A DNA stretch of 64,000 nucleotides, taken from the NCBI GenBank assembly GCA_015179125.1, contig WHVA01000037.1, positions 310,001-374,000 on the forward strand. Direction: 5' to 3'. Under the pieces are notes generated by a model. It saw only the letters and a program-made list of their open reading frames with translations. It was not told the DNA's origin and made no database searches. Made by a program: the position numbers and the translations under genes. Position 1 is the stretch's first letter. Every line of letters begins with the position of its first letter. The DNA is from Gautieria morchelliformis (taxonomy: Eukaryota > Basidiomycota > Agaricomycetes > Gomphales > Gomphaceae). Positions 43,258-54,941 of the stretch are shown in pieces.

Positions 43258-46200
43258 TGTCGTACGCCATGGAGCCGCCACCCAAGAGACTGAGAATTTA
43301 CCAACAAAACCTCAACAAATCCGACCAGGCGCAGTACGACCTCATCAGCTCCCCCATACACAAGGACTGGGACATCATACTGCTCCAGGAACCATACATC
43401 GACACCCTGGGGAACACTAAGGCTAACCACAACTGGCGAGTAATTTATCCCACTTCTCATTTAGCTGACAACACCGCAAAGAGATCCATCATACTTGTCA
43501 ACGCTACGCTGGACACGAACTCCTGGTCCCAGGTATCATTCGAGGGCACGAACGACGTCATGGTGCTACAGCTCAGGCACTCCCAGGGAAAAGTTACAAT
43601 ATTCAACATATATAACAACTGTACCCACTCGGATACACTGCATGCGCTCGACCGCTTCATCGACAGGGAAAGACGCAGCATCATACAGCAGGACTCTGAC
43701 GCTATGGTGTGGTGCGGGGACTTCAACCGTCACCATGCCATGTGGGATGAAGAGAGGAATCACCACCTCTTCACAGCAGCGGCGACACGGGAGGTGGAGG
43801 AGCTTATCTCAATGCTAGCGGACTACAACATGGTAATGACATTGCCGAAACGCATGCCCACACTGCAATCGATGTCCACCAAAAATTGGACAAGGGTTTA
43901 TAACACGTTTTGCACAGACAATATAGCAGAAATGGTGGTCATGTGCAACACCTGCCCCAGCCTAAGGGGGCCAGGGATGGATCATGTACCGATCCTCACG
44001 GTGTTCGACATGGACATGCGAGTCAGCCTGCTGGTCCCGTTCCGCAATTATAGGATGGTGGACTGGGGGAGATACAGAGAGCAGCTAGCTGAGCAGCTGG
44101 AAGTCCTTCCTGACCCCAAAGAGCTAGAGACGATTGAGGAGTTCGATGCTGCCGTGGGCGTGCTAACGGCCGCCATCCAGGAAGCCATAGAGCTAGCAGT
44201 GCCCTTGTCGAGGCCGGTGCCACACTCGAGGCGTTGGTGGAGCAGGGAGCTCTCGGGGCTAAAGAAAGCCAAGAACAGGATAAATAATGAGTCGCATCTC
44301 CACCGAGCTGTTGCTGACCACCCATCCCACCAGGAACATCGAAGAATCAGCAGCGAATATGGGAAGGTGATAAAGAGAGCTAAGGCGCAGCATTGGGCGG
44401 ACTACCTGGAGGACCTTGATGACGGCATGCTCTGGTCAGCCAACAAGTATCTCACCAACCCGGCCTCAGACGGCGGCAGATCAAGGATACCAACGCTGGG
44501 GGTCACCGACGAAGGTGGCATCAGGCAGACAGCAGAAACTAACGAGGACAAGAGCAAGTTTCTGGTGTCTGCCTTCTTCCCCCTGAAGCCGGCAGGGTCG
44601 CAGGTGCCGGCCGGCTTCCGCTATCCAAGAAGAGTGCCCCGTTGCTTCCAGCTGCAGGAGGACCAACTCAGGCGACAGATAGCCAAGTTGAAGCCGCATA
44701 AGGCCCCAGGGGATGATGGTATACCAAACATAGTGCTCAAAGAGTCGGTTGACCTCATAGCTGAGTACCTCCTCTGGATCTTCCGAGCTACTTTTGCGCT
44801 GCAAACATACAGCGGCAGGTGGAAGATGTGGATTACAGTAGTGCTCAGGAAGCCAGGCAAGGCCAACTATGACACGCCCAAATCCTATCAGCCCATAGCG
44901 CTCCTTAACACTATTGGCAAACTGCTCACAGCAATAGTGGCGGAAGACATGGTGTATATGACGGAGAAATACAGCCTCCTTCCGGCAAACCACTTTGGGG
45001 GAAGGCCGGGAAGAAGGACAACAGACTCCCTACACCTGGTCACCAACAAGATCAAGGGTGCTTGGAGACGCAAAAAAGTGGCAGTCATGTTGTTCCTGGA
45101 CATAGAGGGCGCATTTCCCAACGTGGTCACTGACCGGCTGCTCCACAACATGCGCAAATGCTGAGTGCCTGAGGCATATGTGCTGTTAATAGAAGCAATG
45201 CTGGCAGGCAGACGCACGAAGCTACGCTTTGATGACTTCACATCGGACTGGCTAGCTATAAACAACGGTATAGGACAGGGGGATCCCCTGTCCATGATTC
45301 TCTACCTTTTTTACAACGCTGACCTCATTGACATCCCGGTAGGAAAAGGACAGGCAGTGGTGGCATTCATGGACGATGCGAACCTCTATGCGGAGGGTGA
45401 TACATATGAGGAAGCCTATGACAGCCTGCGGCACATGATGTTGAAGCAAGGGGGGGCCAGGACCCAGGCCCACCACTCAAGGTTCGAAAAGTCGAAGTTT
45501 GCAATAGTGGGGTTCTCGAGAAGACATGTCCAAGACCTGGCTCGACCAGGAAAAACGGTGCCAGCAGCAAGGCCCGACTTCGTCTACCAGGGCACCGTCA
45601 TCAAGCCCGCAGAGGCACAGAAATTCCTGGGGGTCTATCTGGATGAGGAACTACGCTGGAATATACAGGCAGAGAAAGCTGTTGCTAAAGCCGCTAAATG
45701 GACACTGCTGTTCCGCAGGTTATCTAAGCCATCCACAGGTGTCAGGGCGAGCGAAATGAGGCAACTCTACCGAGCGGTGGCAATCCCGAAGTTCACATAT
45801 GCGGCGGATGTCTGGTTCACCCCACTACAAAAACCAGATGGGGCCAAAAAGACGAAGGGGTCGGCAGGAGTGGTGCGTAAGCTAACCTCGATACAGAGGA
45901 TGGCAACCATAGCCATTACGGGCGCGATGCGGATGACGGCCACCGACATCCTGGAGGTCCATGCCAACATGCTCCCCATCGAGCTGCTACTGCTGGATGT
46001 CTGCCACCGAGCGGCCGTCCGGCTGGTCGCCCTCCCAAAGGCCCACCCTCTGCACCGGCCCGTGCGCTCCTGCGCGAGGCGCCTGGTCAAGCGCCACCCA
46101 TCCCCCTACACACGCTACTCCACACATTCCACCTCACGCCTGACAGCTACGAAACGATCTACCCTGCCCTACAGCCACCAGAGGCAGCCCAGCTCTTCGA

Positions 46201-47212
46201 CACTAGCATTGCGGAGTCCAGGGAGGCCTCCAAGAAGGACGACGTGGGAGATACAGCAGAGGTCAAGGTATATGCAGATGGGTCTGGGCTGGACAGGCAG
46301 GCGGGGGCAGCAGCGGTCCTCTATAGGGATGGACAGTGCAAGGCAGCCCTGAGGTACTGCCTGGGCCCGCTAACGGACCATAACACATATGAGGCGGAGG
46401 CAATCGGGGTGTCATTGGCACTAGAGCTAGTGTCAAAGGAGAAGAGAGTCACCTCCACGACGGTCCTCTTAGACAACCAAGCAGTGCTACAGTCGGTCGG
46501 ATACATACGGCCCAGGCCAGCTCAACACATTCTGACACAGGTCCGCGACATGGCCAACAAAGTGGCCAGGCCGACACGGCGACGCCAAATAAAGCTCAGG
46601 CTGGCCTGGATATCGGGACACGACAATGTGAGAGGTAACGACGAGGCAGACACAGAGGCAAAGGAGGCATCGGCGGGGAACAGCAGCCCACCCGGTGAGT
46701 TGCCTGCCTTTATAAGCCAGACACCACTACCATACAGCATAGCCGCTGCAAGACAATCGTTTAAAGCAGGCCTGAGACAAGCATGGAGAGGGAGGTGGGC
46801 AGCCTTGCCCCGGTACGCTAGAATGGTCAAGATAGACAGCACCCTCCCTTCCAAGAGGTACTCCGAAACAATAGATGGCCTCACCCAGGCCCAAGCTAGC
46901 CTGGTCACACAGCTGCGCACAGGGCACGCCCCACTCAACAGCCACCTACACAGGATTAAAAAGGCGACAACACCGCTGTGCCCGGCGTGCGCAAAGGCTG
47001 ACGAGACAGTCCATCACTACCTCTTTGACTGCCGGTCTCACGAGCATGCCAGACATGGGCTACGAAGTGCGCTAGGGAGTAAGGCCAAGTCACTCAAGGA
47101 GCTGCTGGGAAAGGAAAAAGGGATAAGGGTGATGCTCAGCTTTGTAGCTGCCACGAGAAGGCTGGAGGGCACTTTCGGTGATGTCCTCCCTCGCACAGCT
47201 GATAGACAGTGA
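43257..47212 (+). pseudogene. LINE ORF2: endonuclease, reverse transcriptase, RNase H
   Basis: ATG 43257 opens MSYAMEPPPKRLRIYQQNLN. An endonuclease/exonuclease/phosphatase domain (LQEPYID; MVWCGDFNRHHAMWDE; GMDHVPI) occupies about residues 10-240. Reverse transcriptase follows with LKPHKAPGDDGIPN, FLDIEGAFPNV, NNGIGQGDPLSM and the catalytic AFMDDANLYA near 45366-45395. RNase H (VKVYADGSGLDRQAGAAA; WISGHDNVRGNDEADTEAK) and CPAC...DETVHHYLFDC end the protein. An in-frame TGA at 45162 and a frameshift in the C run near 46098 are the only lesions. The product would carry out target-primed reverse transcription. Confidence 0.9.
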
Positions 47213-47728
47213 GCTACTCTATTGGACAGATAGGCGGGTAGAATACAGGGTAGGACAGAATCCCCAATACCACAATGCACACAACCACACGCTTGGGCAG
47301 CGGCGTGCAAGGACTCGGCGCGGCAGGTTCAAGACACGCAAGGCTGGACGTGGCGCTCAAGACGGCGCGGCGACACCATCTGGACCCTTCTTTTCTTTTC
47401 TCTAGCTGCGGCGCTCTCACACGTCGTGCAGGCTCGCTTTGGCAGCCGAGCACTTATGAGGATAGACCAAATATGACACACTCAAGCGGAGAGAGAACAT
47501 GCCTTGCCTCACGAACCAGAGGGGGGTGGAAAACGGCCCCAAGGGGGCCGGGCCGGTGGGGGAGAGGATCCGTCGCCGGTGCAGCTGCCCACTTGAGGAC
47601 GCAGCGGGGTGGGAGCCCCAGGGAGTGAGGGGGAAGGCCCACTCCATTGTTAGGTACCATACGTGTAGCGACCACCATAGGATACTCTGCGGTCGAATAA
47701 AATGAAGAAAAAAAAAAAAAAAAAAAAT

Positions 47729-47738
47729 TCCACGTAAG
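47729..47738. other. Right LINE target-site duplication
   Basis: TCCACGTAAG, identical to 41361-41370. Confidence 0.85.
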
Positions 47739-48279
47739 AACTAGTCCAAGTTAATACAGATGGAAGGCAATACGTTTCTTAGCAGCACTGAACAATAAAC
47801 TAAAAGTCTGTAGGTTCGAGGATGACTATCGGGGTCCAAGTATTCCAAAAAGATAGGAATGGCTTCACAGGAGAGTTTGTAAGTGGACTGACCCGATTAA
47901 CCTCAATGCACTGCAATAAACGAGCGACTAGGGTTTAAGAAGTGACTTGTGAAAGTCACTGAACAGGAAAGTCACTGATCAGTTCGTCTCGGGTATTGGA
48001 GAGCTAATTGAACAAGGAAATCGATTGTCAGACTCACTCTGCAGAATTTCACCTGGAGTGTTAGTCCGGGTGGCTAAGTAGAAACGCAACTACTTAACTG
48101 AGAATTAATACACTAAGTAAGTGTAATAACCCTAGCTGGGGTTAGCAGCTTAGTAAGCTGTGCAAGCTTGGCAAGTCACACGAGGTACGTGGATAGTAGA
48201 TGATGATGTATTGGCTGATGAAAGGTGGGCAGTAAGGCCTCCTTTTATATTGTATCTACTATCTATTAATAGACTAGAA
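47739..48279. other. No gene recognised
   Basis: Moderately AT-rich, with several GAAAGTCACTGA-like motifs at 47950-47985. Nothing coding is supported. Confidence 0.4.
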
Positions 48280-48720
48280 TGAGTCACGAAGAAATAGGGT
48301 AGTGAGTCATTGAGAAAAAGGGTAGTGAGTCAGAGCATGTGTTGGCCAATCACAGTCCACGAATAGGGTGTGAGTCATGCACTGAGTCACACAGAAATGG
48401 GGTAGTGAGTCAGAGAGAAAAAGGGTAGTGAGTCAGAGCATGTGTTGGCCAATCGCGGTTCACGATTAGGGAGTGAGTCATGCACTGAGTCATGCAGAAA
48501 TGGGGTAGTGAGTCAGGCATGAGTCACGTCTAAGAATAAAATACACCCTTATTCTTAAAGAGGATTAGCTCAACACAGCCTTTCATTGGTAAGCGGCCCC
48601 TCATGATATGCCAGAGTCCGAGCATGAGTCACGTGCCGAGCCAGGCTCTGAGTCATGCAGGGGTCATTTCCCAAGTCACAAGACTTTGGACCAATAATAC
48701 TCCAGCTTGGCAGTGAGTCA
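48280..48720. promoter_or_regulatory. Cluster of 14 TGAGTCA heptamers in a two-copy tandem array
   Basis: TGAGTCA, the consensus bound by Gcn4/AP-1-type bZIP factors, occurs 14 times on the plus strand in 441 bp; many copies follow AG or AC. Part of the cluster is a tandem duplication of about 120 bp (about 48300-48420 and 48412-48510) with shared GAGCATGTGTTGGCCAATC. CCAAT boxes (GGCCAAT) occur in both units. Whether bZIP factors bind here is inference; the sequence may also be a repeat whose unit happens to contain this heptamer. Confidence 0.6.
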
Positions 48721-49069
48721 TGACCCTAATTCTATTTAGGAGTGTAGTCATGGCACAGCACAGCCTAGCATAGCCTTGTTGCTATGGTAGCATAGGTTGG
48801 GCTGAGTTTGTATTGCACAAACTGAGTTGTGGAGGCTTGGGAATAAATTGCTATTTCCAGAGTGCTGAGTCCGAACCGGTAGGTTGGCCTGAGTTTGTGG
48901 GTGCGTAAGTGTCCACAGGCTCGAGTTCGGGCTCGCGCGCGTCGGAGTTTGAATAAGCAGAGTTGTGGATACATGTGGATTCATAACTCTGCTGCAACAG
49001 AATAGAAGTGTTTTGAGCCAAAGACTTCATTAAAAATGGCGGAAAAATGGTAGGAAATTAGAGGAAGTT
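48721..49069. other. No gene recognised
   Basis: Minus-strand frames are open but carry no motif. Confidence 0.35.
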
Positions 49070-49305
49070 TAAATAGTTCATCCCCAATGATAGCAATACC
49101 AGTATGCTATATTTTAAGGTCACTATTTCGAAAATACATCGAAAATATTCTGTTTGCCCAGCAAAGCTAGATCCCATACAATACCATACCTCACTGTGGT
49201 TGCTGTCTGACAATGTCGACACCGTCACACTTAGCTGTAGTAGTAGTGGCATAGGTACATACCAGTCACAGCTGAGTAACAGTCCAGAGGTAAGCACAAT
49301 AGTGG

Positions 49306-49701
49306 ACCAACCCAGTTGTTTTTGACTGTGTCCTTCCGGCAAAGCTCAACCGGGCCCCTTGCTTTCTGAGCCTTGTTGGCTTTCGCCTTCAACGCCCTCT
49401 TTTTCGCCTCCTGTGTCTCCTTGGCTTTCCTAGCCTCTTTGGCTTCCTGAGCTTCCTCAGCTTTTTTTGCCTCCTCGGCTTGCCCCGCTTCTTCCGCTAC
49501 CCGCCCAGCTTCGGCCTGCGCCTTCCGTTCCGCTTTGGCTTTTTTGGCGTCCTCCTGCCATTTCTTCTCCGTGGCTGTTTTGCGCTCCTGCGCAAGTCGC
49601 CGTTTTTCCTGTAGAGCCTTGATCCACTCTTCCGCTTCCCGCTCAGCCTGTGTGAGCTCAGCGTCCACCTCGCCAATGGGAATTTCACGTTCATCTGACA
49701 T
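49306..49701 (-). CDS. Ala/Lys/Glu-rich coiled-coil protein, first exon
   Basis: ATG at 49701 (MSDEREIPIGEVDAELTQAE) lies about 55-60 bp downstream of a TATATAA box. Residues about 15-120 are almost pure heptad-like A/K/E sequence (EEAKKAEEAQEAKEARKAKE), a long coiled coil. The exon ends GPVELCRKDTVKNNWVG, followed by a probable intron and no convincing next exon. A related but inverted piece (the same CRKDTVK-NWV region) is at 54860-54905. I suspect the N-terminus of a mushroom family with a C-terminal Cys cluster, but cannot show it. Longer initiation at 49734 is possible. Confidence 0.5.
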
Positions 49702-49756
49702 GATCTGTGATATGATGATGATGGGAGAAGACAAGAAGCAGAACGTGAAACAAAGC

Positions 49757-49763
49757 TTATATA
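49757..49763 (-). promoter_or_regulatory. TATA box upstream of the coiled-coil gene
   Basis: TTATATAAGC on the minus strand, followed by a pyrimidine-rich stretch (CTTCTTGTCTTCTCCC) just before the ATG at 49701, the usual layout of strong fungal promoters. Confidence 0.6.
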
Positions 49764-49829
49764 ACTACCCTGACCCAGCGATCTCTGGGATCTCACTTAT
49801 GGCCTCATGGGTTCGGCCATAAGGGGGAG

Positions 49830-50843
49830 GTACCATCGGCGGATGTTCATTTTCTGAGATATCTGGTGCATAATTCCTCCTTTGTGGACATTAACAACAT
49901 ATCAGAAGGTAAGGTCTACGGAATTGCTTACCTAAGTGAGGACTGCATTCCAAACATCTCCCCGGTCTCACTACCTTTATCTACTGTGATTTTCAAAGGT
50001 ATCGCTGGTCAAAGATAACTGATCAGTTTGTACAATTTGAGTGCATTGAAAGCTATAATACCCTTGTAAGTATCGACGAAGTCAAGGAATACGTGGCCGA
50101 TTGTTGTAGCTAGATGATGTTTGGTACCACCACCAAATGGAGGATCGCCCCACTCCATTTGCAGCGGAACCCATATAGGAAGACTCACTGGTTCTAGCTG
50201 GAGTCCTAATGCATTCCCTTTATCATGTCCATCACAGCACACTTCAGCGAATACCCATGGATTTCAATTCAGTATGCTTGAGTTTCTTTTGGCCAGGGTA
50301 GCGTGCATCGACAGCTTCCGGTGCATGATCTAGCATGACTTTGCGTACAGTGGCACTGTATTTTTCTGAAGTTAGAATAAATTACAGGTAGAAGCAATCC
50401 TACCGTGGAATGAGATGCCCCTCTATTGCTAGTGCTGCCTTGACATGGCTGGCGCCGTTCAGGCCATTTGTATCTGCTGCAACTTGTTCAAAATAAGCTG
50501 GGCTGCCTGATCGGGTGGTGGTGGTTTCCGAACAGTGGGAATGCTATGTTTTTTCTGTAGTTTCAGGAGGGTGCATCGTCTGCAATTGAACACCATCATT
50601 ATCTTTACACAAGTTTGTCAAGAATCCAACTCACTTAATGTGTAGTCCATGCTCATCTTGTAATCGGCGTAGTCTCTGATAAATAGACAGACCTTCTTTG
50701 GCATATTGCAGCAACAATGCCTTGAGGTCTTCCTCCAGCGGCCCTGTATATCATTTATTTAGAATGACATGATGCTTATGAGATAGTTTCCTCACATGTG
50801 CCATTATCAACACCATTCTTTCCTGCCTTGTTGTGACGAGGCA
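49830..50843 (-). pseudogene. Integrase-like DDE transposase, N-terminal half
   Basis: ATG near 50843 (MPRHNKAGKNGVDNG) and small introns lead to PLEEDLKALLLQYAKEGLSI, HSIPTVRKPPPPDQAAQLIL, a stop, then CCDGHDKGNALGLQLEPVSL (first catalytic Asp) and TTIGHVFLDFVDTYK. DKGSETGEMFGMQSSL (second catalytic Asp) follows the next intron. Similarity ends at about 49830 (HPPMV), where the promoter of the coiled-coil gene begins. The missing catalytic-Glu half is the type found at 40.5 kb. Confidence 0.65.
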
Positions 50844-51059
50844 TTGAGTGAGAAGGTTGAGACAACAGAAGATGAAAGCGAAGACATCAGTACATAAGGT
50901 GGCATGCTTGTCACTAGCCTAACACTCAATATATCAGAAGTTGTGTCTATTTGAAAAGTACCAACATGAAACAACTATATAACAGAATACTAGGGCATTA
51001 AAAAACCACCAGGGAAAAAGCTTCCAGTATTCTAACTGTAATAGCAAAGTCAAAATACA

Positions 51060-54011
51060 TCAAGACTCGCTGTCGGAGAGGTCCATGTCTTCCTCGTTGT
51101 CTTTGGAGCTAAGTGACTCTATCATTATTTCTTCACAGATCTTGTTGCAGCGGCGCTGGGAAATAAAAGCATCAATGCCCCGCTGACCATAGTCTCCAAG
51201 TCCGGTGTCTCTATTGATATTTAATCTGAAGTTGATTAGGAAAGGAAACACCAATCATGCACGCGGTAGGTGAATGAGTCATTGGGTCAAACAAGATCTC
51301 AACAGGCTGCCCATCTGAGCCACGGGCTGCGGAGCCTTGATAAGATGGTCACAAATGAGGGCTTAAGAGCAATTGTGTACAGTGCACGCACCTTGCATGT
51401 CTGCAAACAGAAGGGTGTGCTGACTATGCAGCCATGTAAAATGTGTGAATGCTGACATGGTCTTGCCCTTCAAGCCGTACTGGTCAGGGTGACTGAGCGT
51501 GTAGCTGTAGTTGTTGACTACAGGTGTGCGCCGTTCCTCAAGGAGCCAATAGATGGCCCAGCAGTCAGAGTCCTCGACACACTTTGAGGATGTGTGGGAT
51601 GCTACGGATGGTTCAGATCCATGTCCGAGGTCCTCCTGAGCTAGTATGGCTTCTACAAACTGTATATCTAGTCAATGTGAGTATGTGCATCTGGTTGATA
51701 TATCACCTGTTGCTATTTCACGATGGTAGTGGTGAGCTGTCTCCTTGAACTGTTTCAAGAACCATTGCCCTCTTTTCACATGCCATATCTCAGCTTCGAG
51801 TTGCGATGCATTCTAATCAATTGTCACTATCCCTTCACCTTTGCCAATGTTGAAGAAACACTTTGCCACGTAAGCCTTCTCCCCAATTGTTAGCTATACA
51901 TCAGTATATTAGTCAAGAGATCAGGAAAGTTGCACATCACATATCACATAAACCTGTTTACTCTTTCCCTGCCCAAGAGGCGTTTGACATATCTCCCCCT
52001 CAACACGAACCTCCCTACTTTCCACTCAACCTCTACTTCGCCAGTTTGCTCAACCACATGAGTTTTTGCGAACCGGAGTTGAATCTTATCCTTTGGCTCG
52101 GAGAATGTTACTGAGGGCCGCTTTGAGAACACGAAAGATGATTCCATGGGTCCTGAAACTACACACACATGAGGCAGCCCCTCATACCAAAGACTGTATG
52201 TAACATACCACGCGGCCGCTTGGCATGGTCACTGTCCCCTGAGGAACTGCCTCTTTTTTTGCCCATACCTTTACAAAGGCTTAAGTCATGATCTATCCGT
52301 GCCTCCCACTTATGTAAAAATAAGCTTGCTAAAGACACAATGGTGAAACAACAAAATAGCGTACCCCTTCTTCATTAATCCATAATTTGAGGCAAACACG
52401 TTTGTCTTTGATTTTGTTGTGTTGTTTTGGTACGTTGTCCAGGTAGACATTGGCATGTGGAAGGACCTGGTGGGCTTGATAGAACTCCCCAAGCGCCATG
52501 ACCTCCATTGCGTCCTCCGGCGGCTTGTTACCATGCCATCGTAGTTCTGAATCCTCACTACAGGTGTGGTCTGATGTCTGTTATGAAAGGGAAGGATGTT
52601 TCAGCGCTCACCGCTGTAAACTGTAATCATGGGTTTTGACCCATGTCCGATTGACACTCTGTTGGGTGCATTTATGCTCCTGCACCCAAAATCAAGCATA
52701 ATATATTCGATTTATTGTATGGTGTTTCAATTTCTTCTCACATTGTTCTTGTACCATGCACCCATTTCTCTGATTATTTTCGAAATTTTTCTGTCACTCC
52801 CTACCTCTCCATTTCATCTTGTTATTTCTATTTTCACAAGCGGCTGCACCCAGCGGAGTCTGAAACGACTTCGACACGCGAGCTCTTGGGCGCTAAAGGG
52901 CCGGGTAGTAGTACATGCACAGTGAGACAGATTTCCCCCTCTCTCAGTGACAACTAAATTCACTGAGAGAGGCAAGTAAATTAGTCTAGTATTCTTTCGA
53001 TTTATTGACCTAGAAATCCTCTGTAGTGAATTAATTTCTAGGTAGTGTATAATATATTTACAGTGACAACTAAATTCACTGAGAGAGTGAATTAATTTCT
53101 AGTCTATTCTTTTGAGCAACAAGTCCATACCTACTGCCTATAATTCCTGTCCTCTACACACTCGCAATGACATCCGCATGAATTTCTGTCCGTACAGTTG
53201 TCAGTTTGTATAATAAGCAGAAGATAGGAACCCACCAGCCATAGTTGATTCAGGATATGCCCGAAAAGTCGAGCCAAAGGCACTTGAAGTCTTGCCTCTG
53301 GTGCGCACGTCGATACAAACTGTAAGATGAGCCTCACAGGCCAGACCAGCCACTTGCTTAGCAGTGGTGATGGATTCGGTGGTCAGGCTTATTGTCGGCT
53401 GGTTATTGACCTGGGAGAGTGGATTGGGTGCAGGATGCGGCTGTGAACCATTTCGACTCAGTTGAGCATTGAAGGCCATCGCACGGTCATGATGTTTGTC
53501 GATGAGTATTTGATACACACGTCCTAATTCCTGATCCTCTGCAAAAGCCAAAGCTACCCTTAAGTGGTAGACTCCCCAGACCTGGAAATTTCACGCACTT
53601 AACTTCTTGCAAGCACCACAACACACCCCTGTAATGTTCTTGTTAGAGAATCAAGCAAGATGATAGCAGGTTCCAACTGCATAAGGAGCTAATGTACAAC
53701 GCAATAACCAATAAACCATTTTTATAAATGATGTCATGTTGACGTCGCTCGTACTCCAACAGTTCTTGAATGCGATCCCACAGTCACCACATTGCGGGAT
53801 TTGCTATGTTATGTTGCAAGTGGCACAATGACGACAGCAAACAAATATGTACTGCAAATCTCCCATGTTCGAGTGCATCATCTGTGATCTTGGTCAGGTG
53901 ATGACACCGAGCACAAAGTCCGGCCACGGTCTTTCGACTGAATATCTCACCACAGCCCTCGCCGGGGACATCAGTGGCACAACAAGAATTGTCTGGAGCA
54001 CTTGCTGACAT
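51060..54011 (-). pseudogene. Alpha-type protein kinase (MHCK/EF2K family), degraded
   Basis: ATG 54011 opens MSASAPDNSCCATDVPGEGC followed by Cys-rich zinc-ribbon-like exons (GLCARCHHL; QCGDCGIAFKNC; CCGACKKL). A Ser/Pro-rich linker (53201-53551) and an exon at 52370-52560 (EFYQAHQVLPHANVYLDNVP) come next. The catalytic part shows LEAEIWHVKRGQWFLKQF (about 51770-51815), FVEAILAQEDL, WAIYWLLEERRTPVVNNYSY, AFTHFTWLHSQHTLLFADMQ, ILFDPMTHS and the zinc-site end GDYGQRGIDAFISQRRCNKI. FADxQG is the signature of alpha-kinases. Stops after CGACKKLSA and VTID, plus a 600-bp hairpin-bearing insertion at about 52570-53195, suggest a pseudogene. Confidence 0.7.
52570..53195. other. Insertion within the alpha-kinase locus
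   Basis: Non-coding DNA between two kinase exons. It carries a GGGTGCATTT...CTGCACCC hairpin near 52665-52690, then two copies of CAGTGACAACTAAATTCACT with a GAGAGAG end (52943 and 53061) and two copies of GTGAATTAATTTCTAG. It looks like a mobile or foldback insertion, but I found no clean ends. Confidence 0.45.
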
Positions 54012-54918
54012 GGTTAGAGGAATGATGGAAGAGATGTTTGTGCTATAATTTGTAGTGTTAGAATGTGGAGCGGAACATTGAAACTCAGTTTGGCTCACAA
54101 GACAATAAACATGGAAAATTGTGGTGGAGACAGAACGATGGTTCGAGGGGGCAAGTCTCATCCCAGTGCACCGTGCAACGATGTCACGGAGGGTGGTGGC
54201 ATCCACGAGCGGCGAGGAGGGTGTTGTTATCCAGCATCGTGTGTGCTAACGAAGGCAGGAGTGCCGGGGGGGGTGGCCAACCTACATGTGATTTACGACA
54301 CTCTCGCTCTCAATCGTGATCAAGAGGTGCGTCAGAGCTGCTCATGCTATCCCGTCGGCACTGATCCAGTGAATGGTCATCATCCGGACATGCATTAACA
54401 TTGAAGCTGTGGGAGTGAGTGCAGTGAATGCCCTGTAGCTACTACTAGCTGTCCCGCGCACGCCGTTCGTCGTGCCTGTGTGAGTGTGCTCCACCGTGAT
54501 GGGCAGGATCGGCGTACACACTAAGAGCTGAGACAGTGTGTGTGGTCGCATGTATGGACCTGTACACATAGAAAATTAGTTCCAATCCTATAAATCCACA
54601 CTATTACAAAGCTTTTTTTTTTGGAAGTAACAGCGATAGTGGAGATTTGTATAACTCACCTCCTGGCTTCCAGAGATGAGAAAGCCATAGCATCATCTTT
54701 AAAAGACAATTCCTTCCTGAGTGATGAAGTCATAGGCTTATCGAGAATCCACAACGGCGAGTGGCTTCAATATTAATAATAACCTGTTCGAACGGACAGT
54801 ATACGACATGGGCGATGACTGAAAATGGACTCAGTGTTAGCCGGTGTGGACAAAGCCGAGCGCTGACCCAGTTGATTTTGACCGTGTCCCTCCGGCAAGC
54901 CACACCCGGTAGCCAAAC
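54012..54918. other. Upstream region of the alpha-kinase; no gene firmly seen
   Basis: Mostly unassigned. 54860-54905 is related to the exon end of the coiled-coil gene at 49.3 kb (shared CCCAGTTG and TTTTGAC-GTGTCC-TCCGGCAA). A TATA box or splice pattern is not evident. Confidence 0.35.
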
Positions 54919-54941
54919 ATGAGCGACTTTGACTATTCGCT

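Larger units (their letters stand above)
41371..47727 (+). mobile_element. Near-complete Tad1-like non-LTR retrotransposon
   Basis: About 6.36 kb with a 5' leader, two ORFs, and a 20-nt A tail (47708-47727) between 10-bp duplications TCCACGTAAG. Domain order is gag-like zinc-knuckle ORF1, then endonuclease, reverse transcriptase, RNase H and a C-terminal Cys/His motif. Only one stop and one frameshift disrupt ORF2, so it is young compared with its surroundings. Confidence 0.9.
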
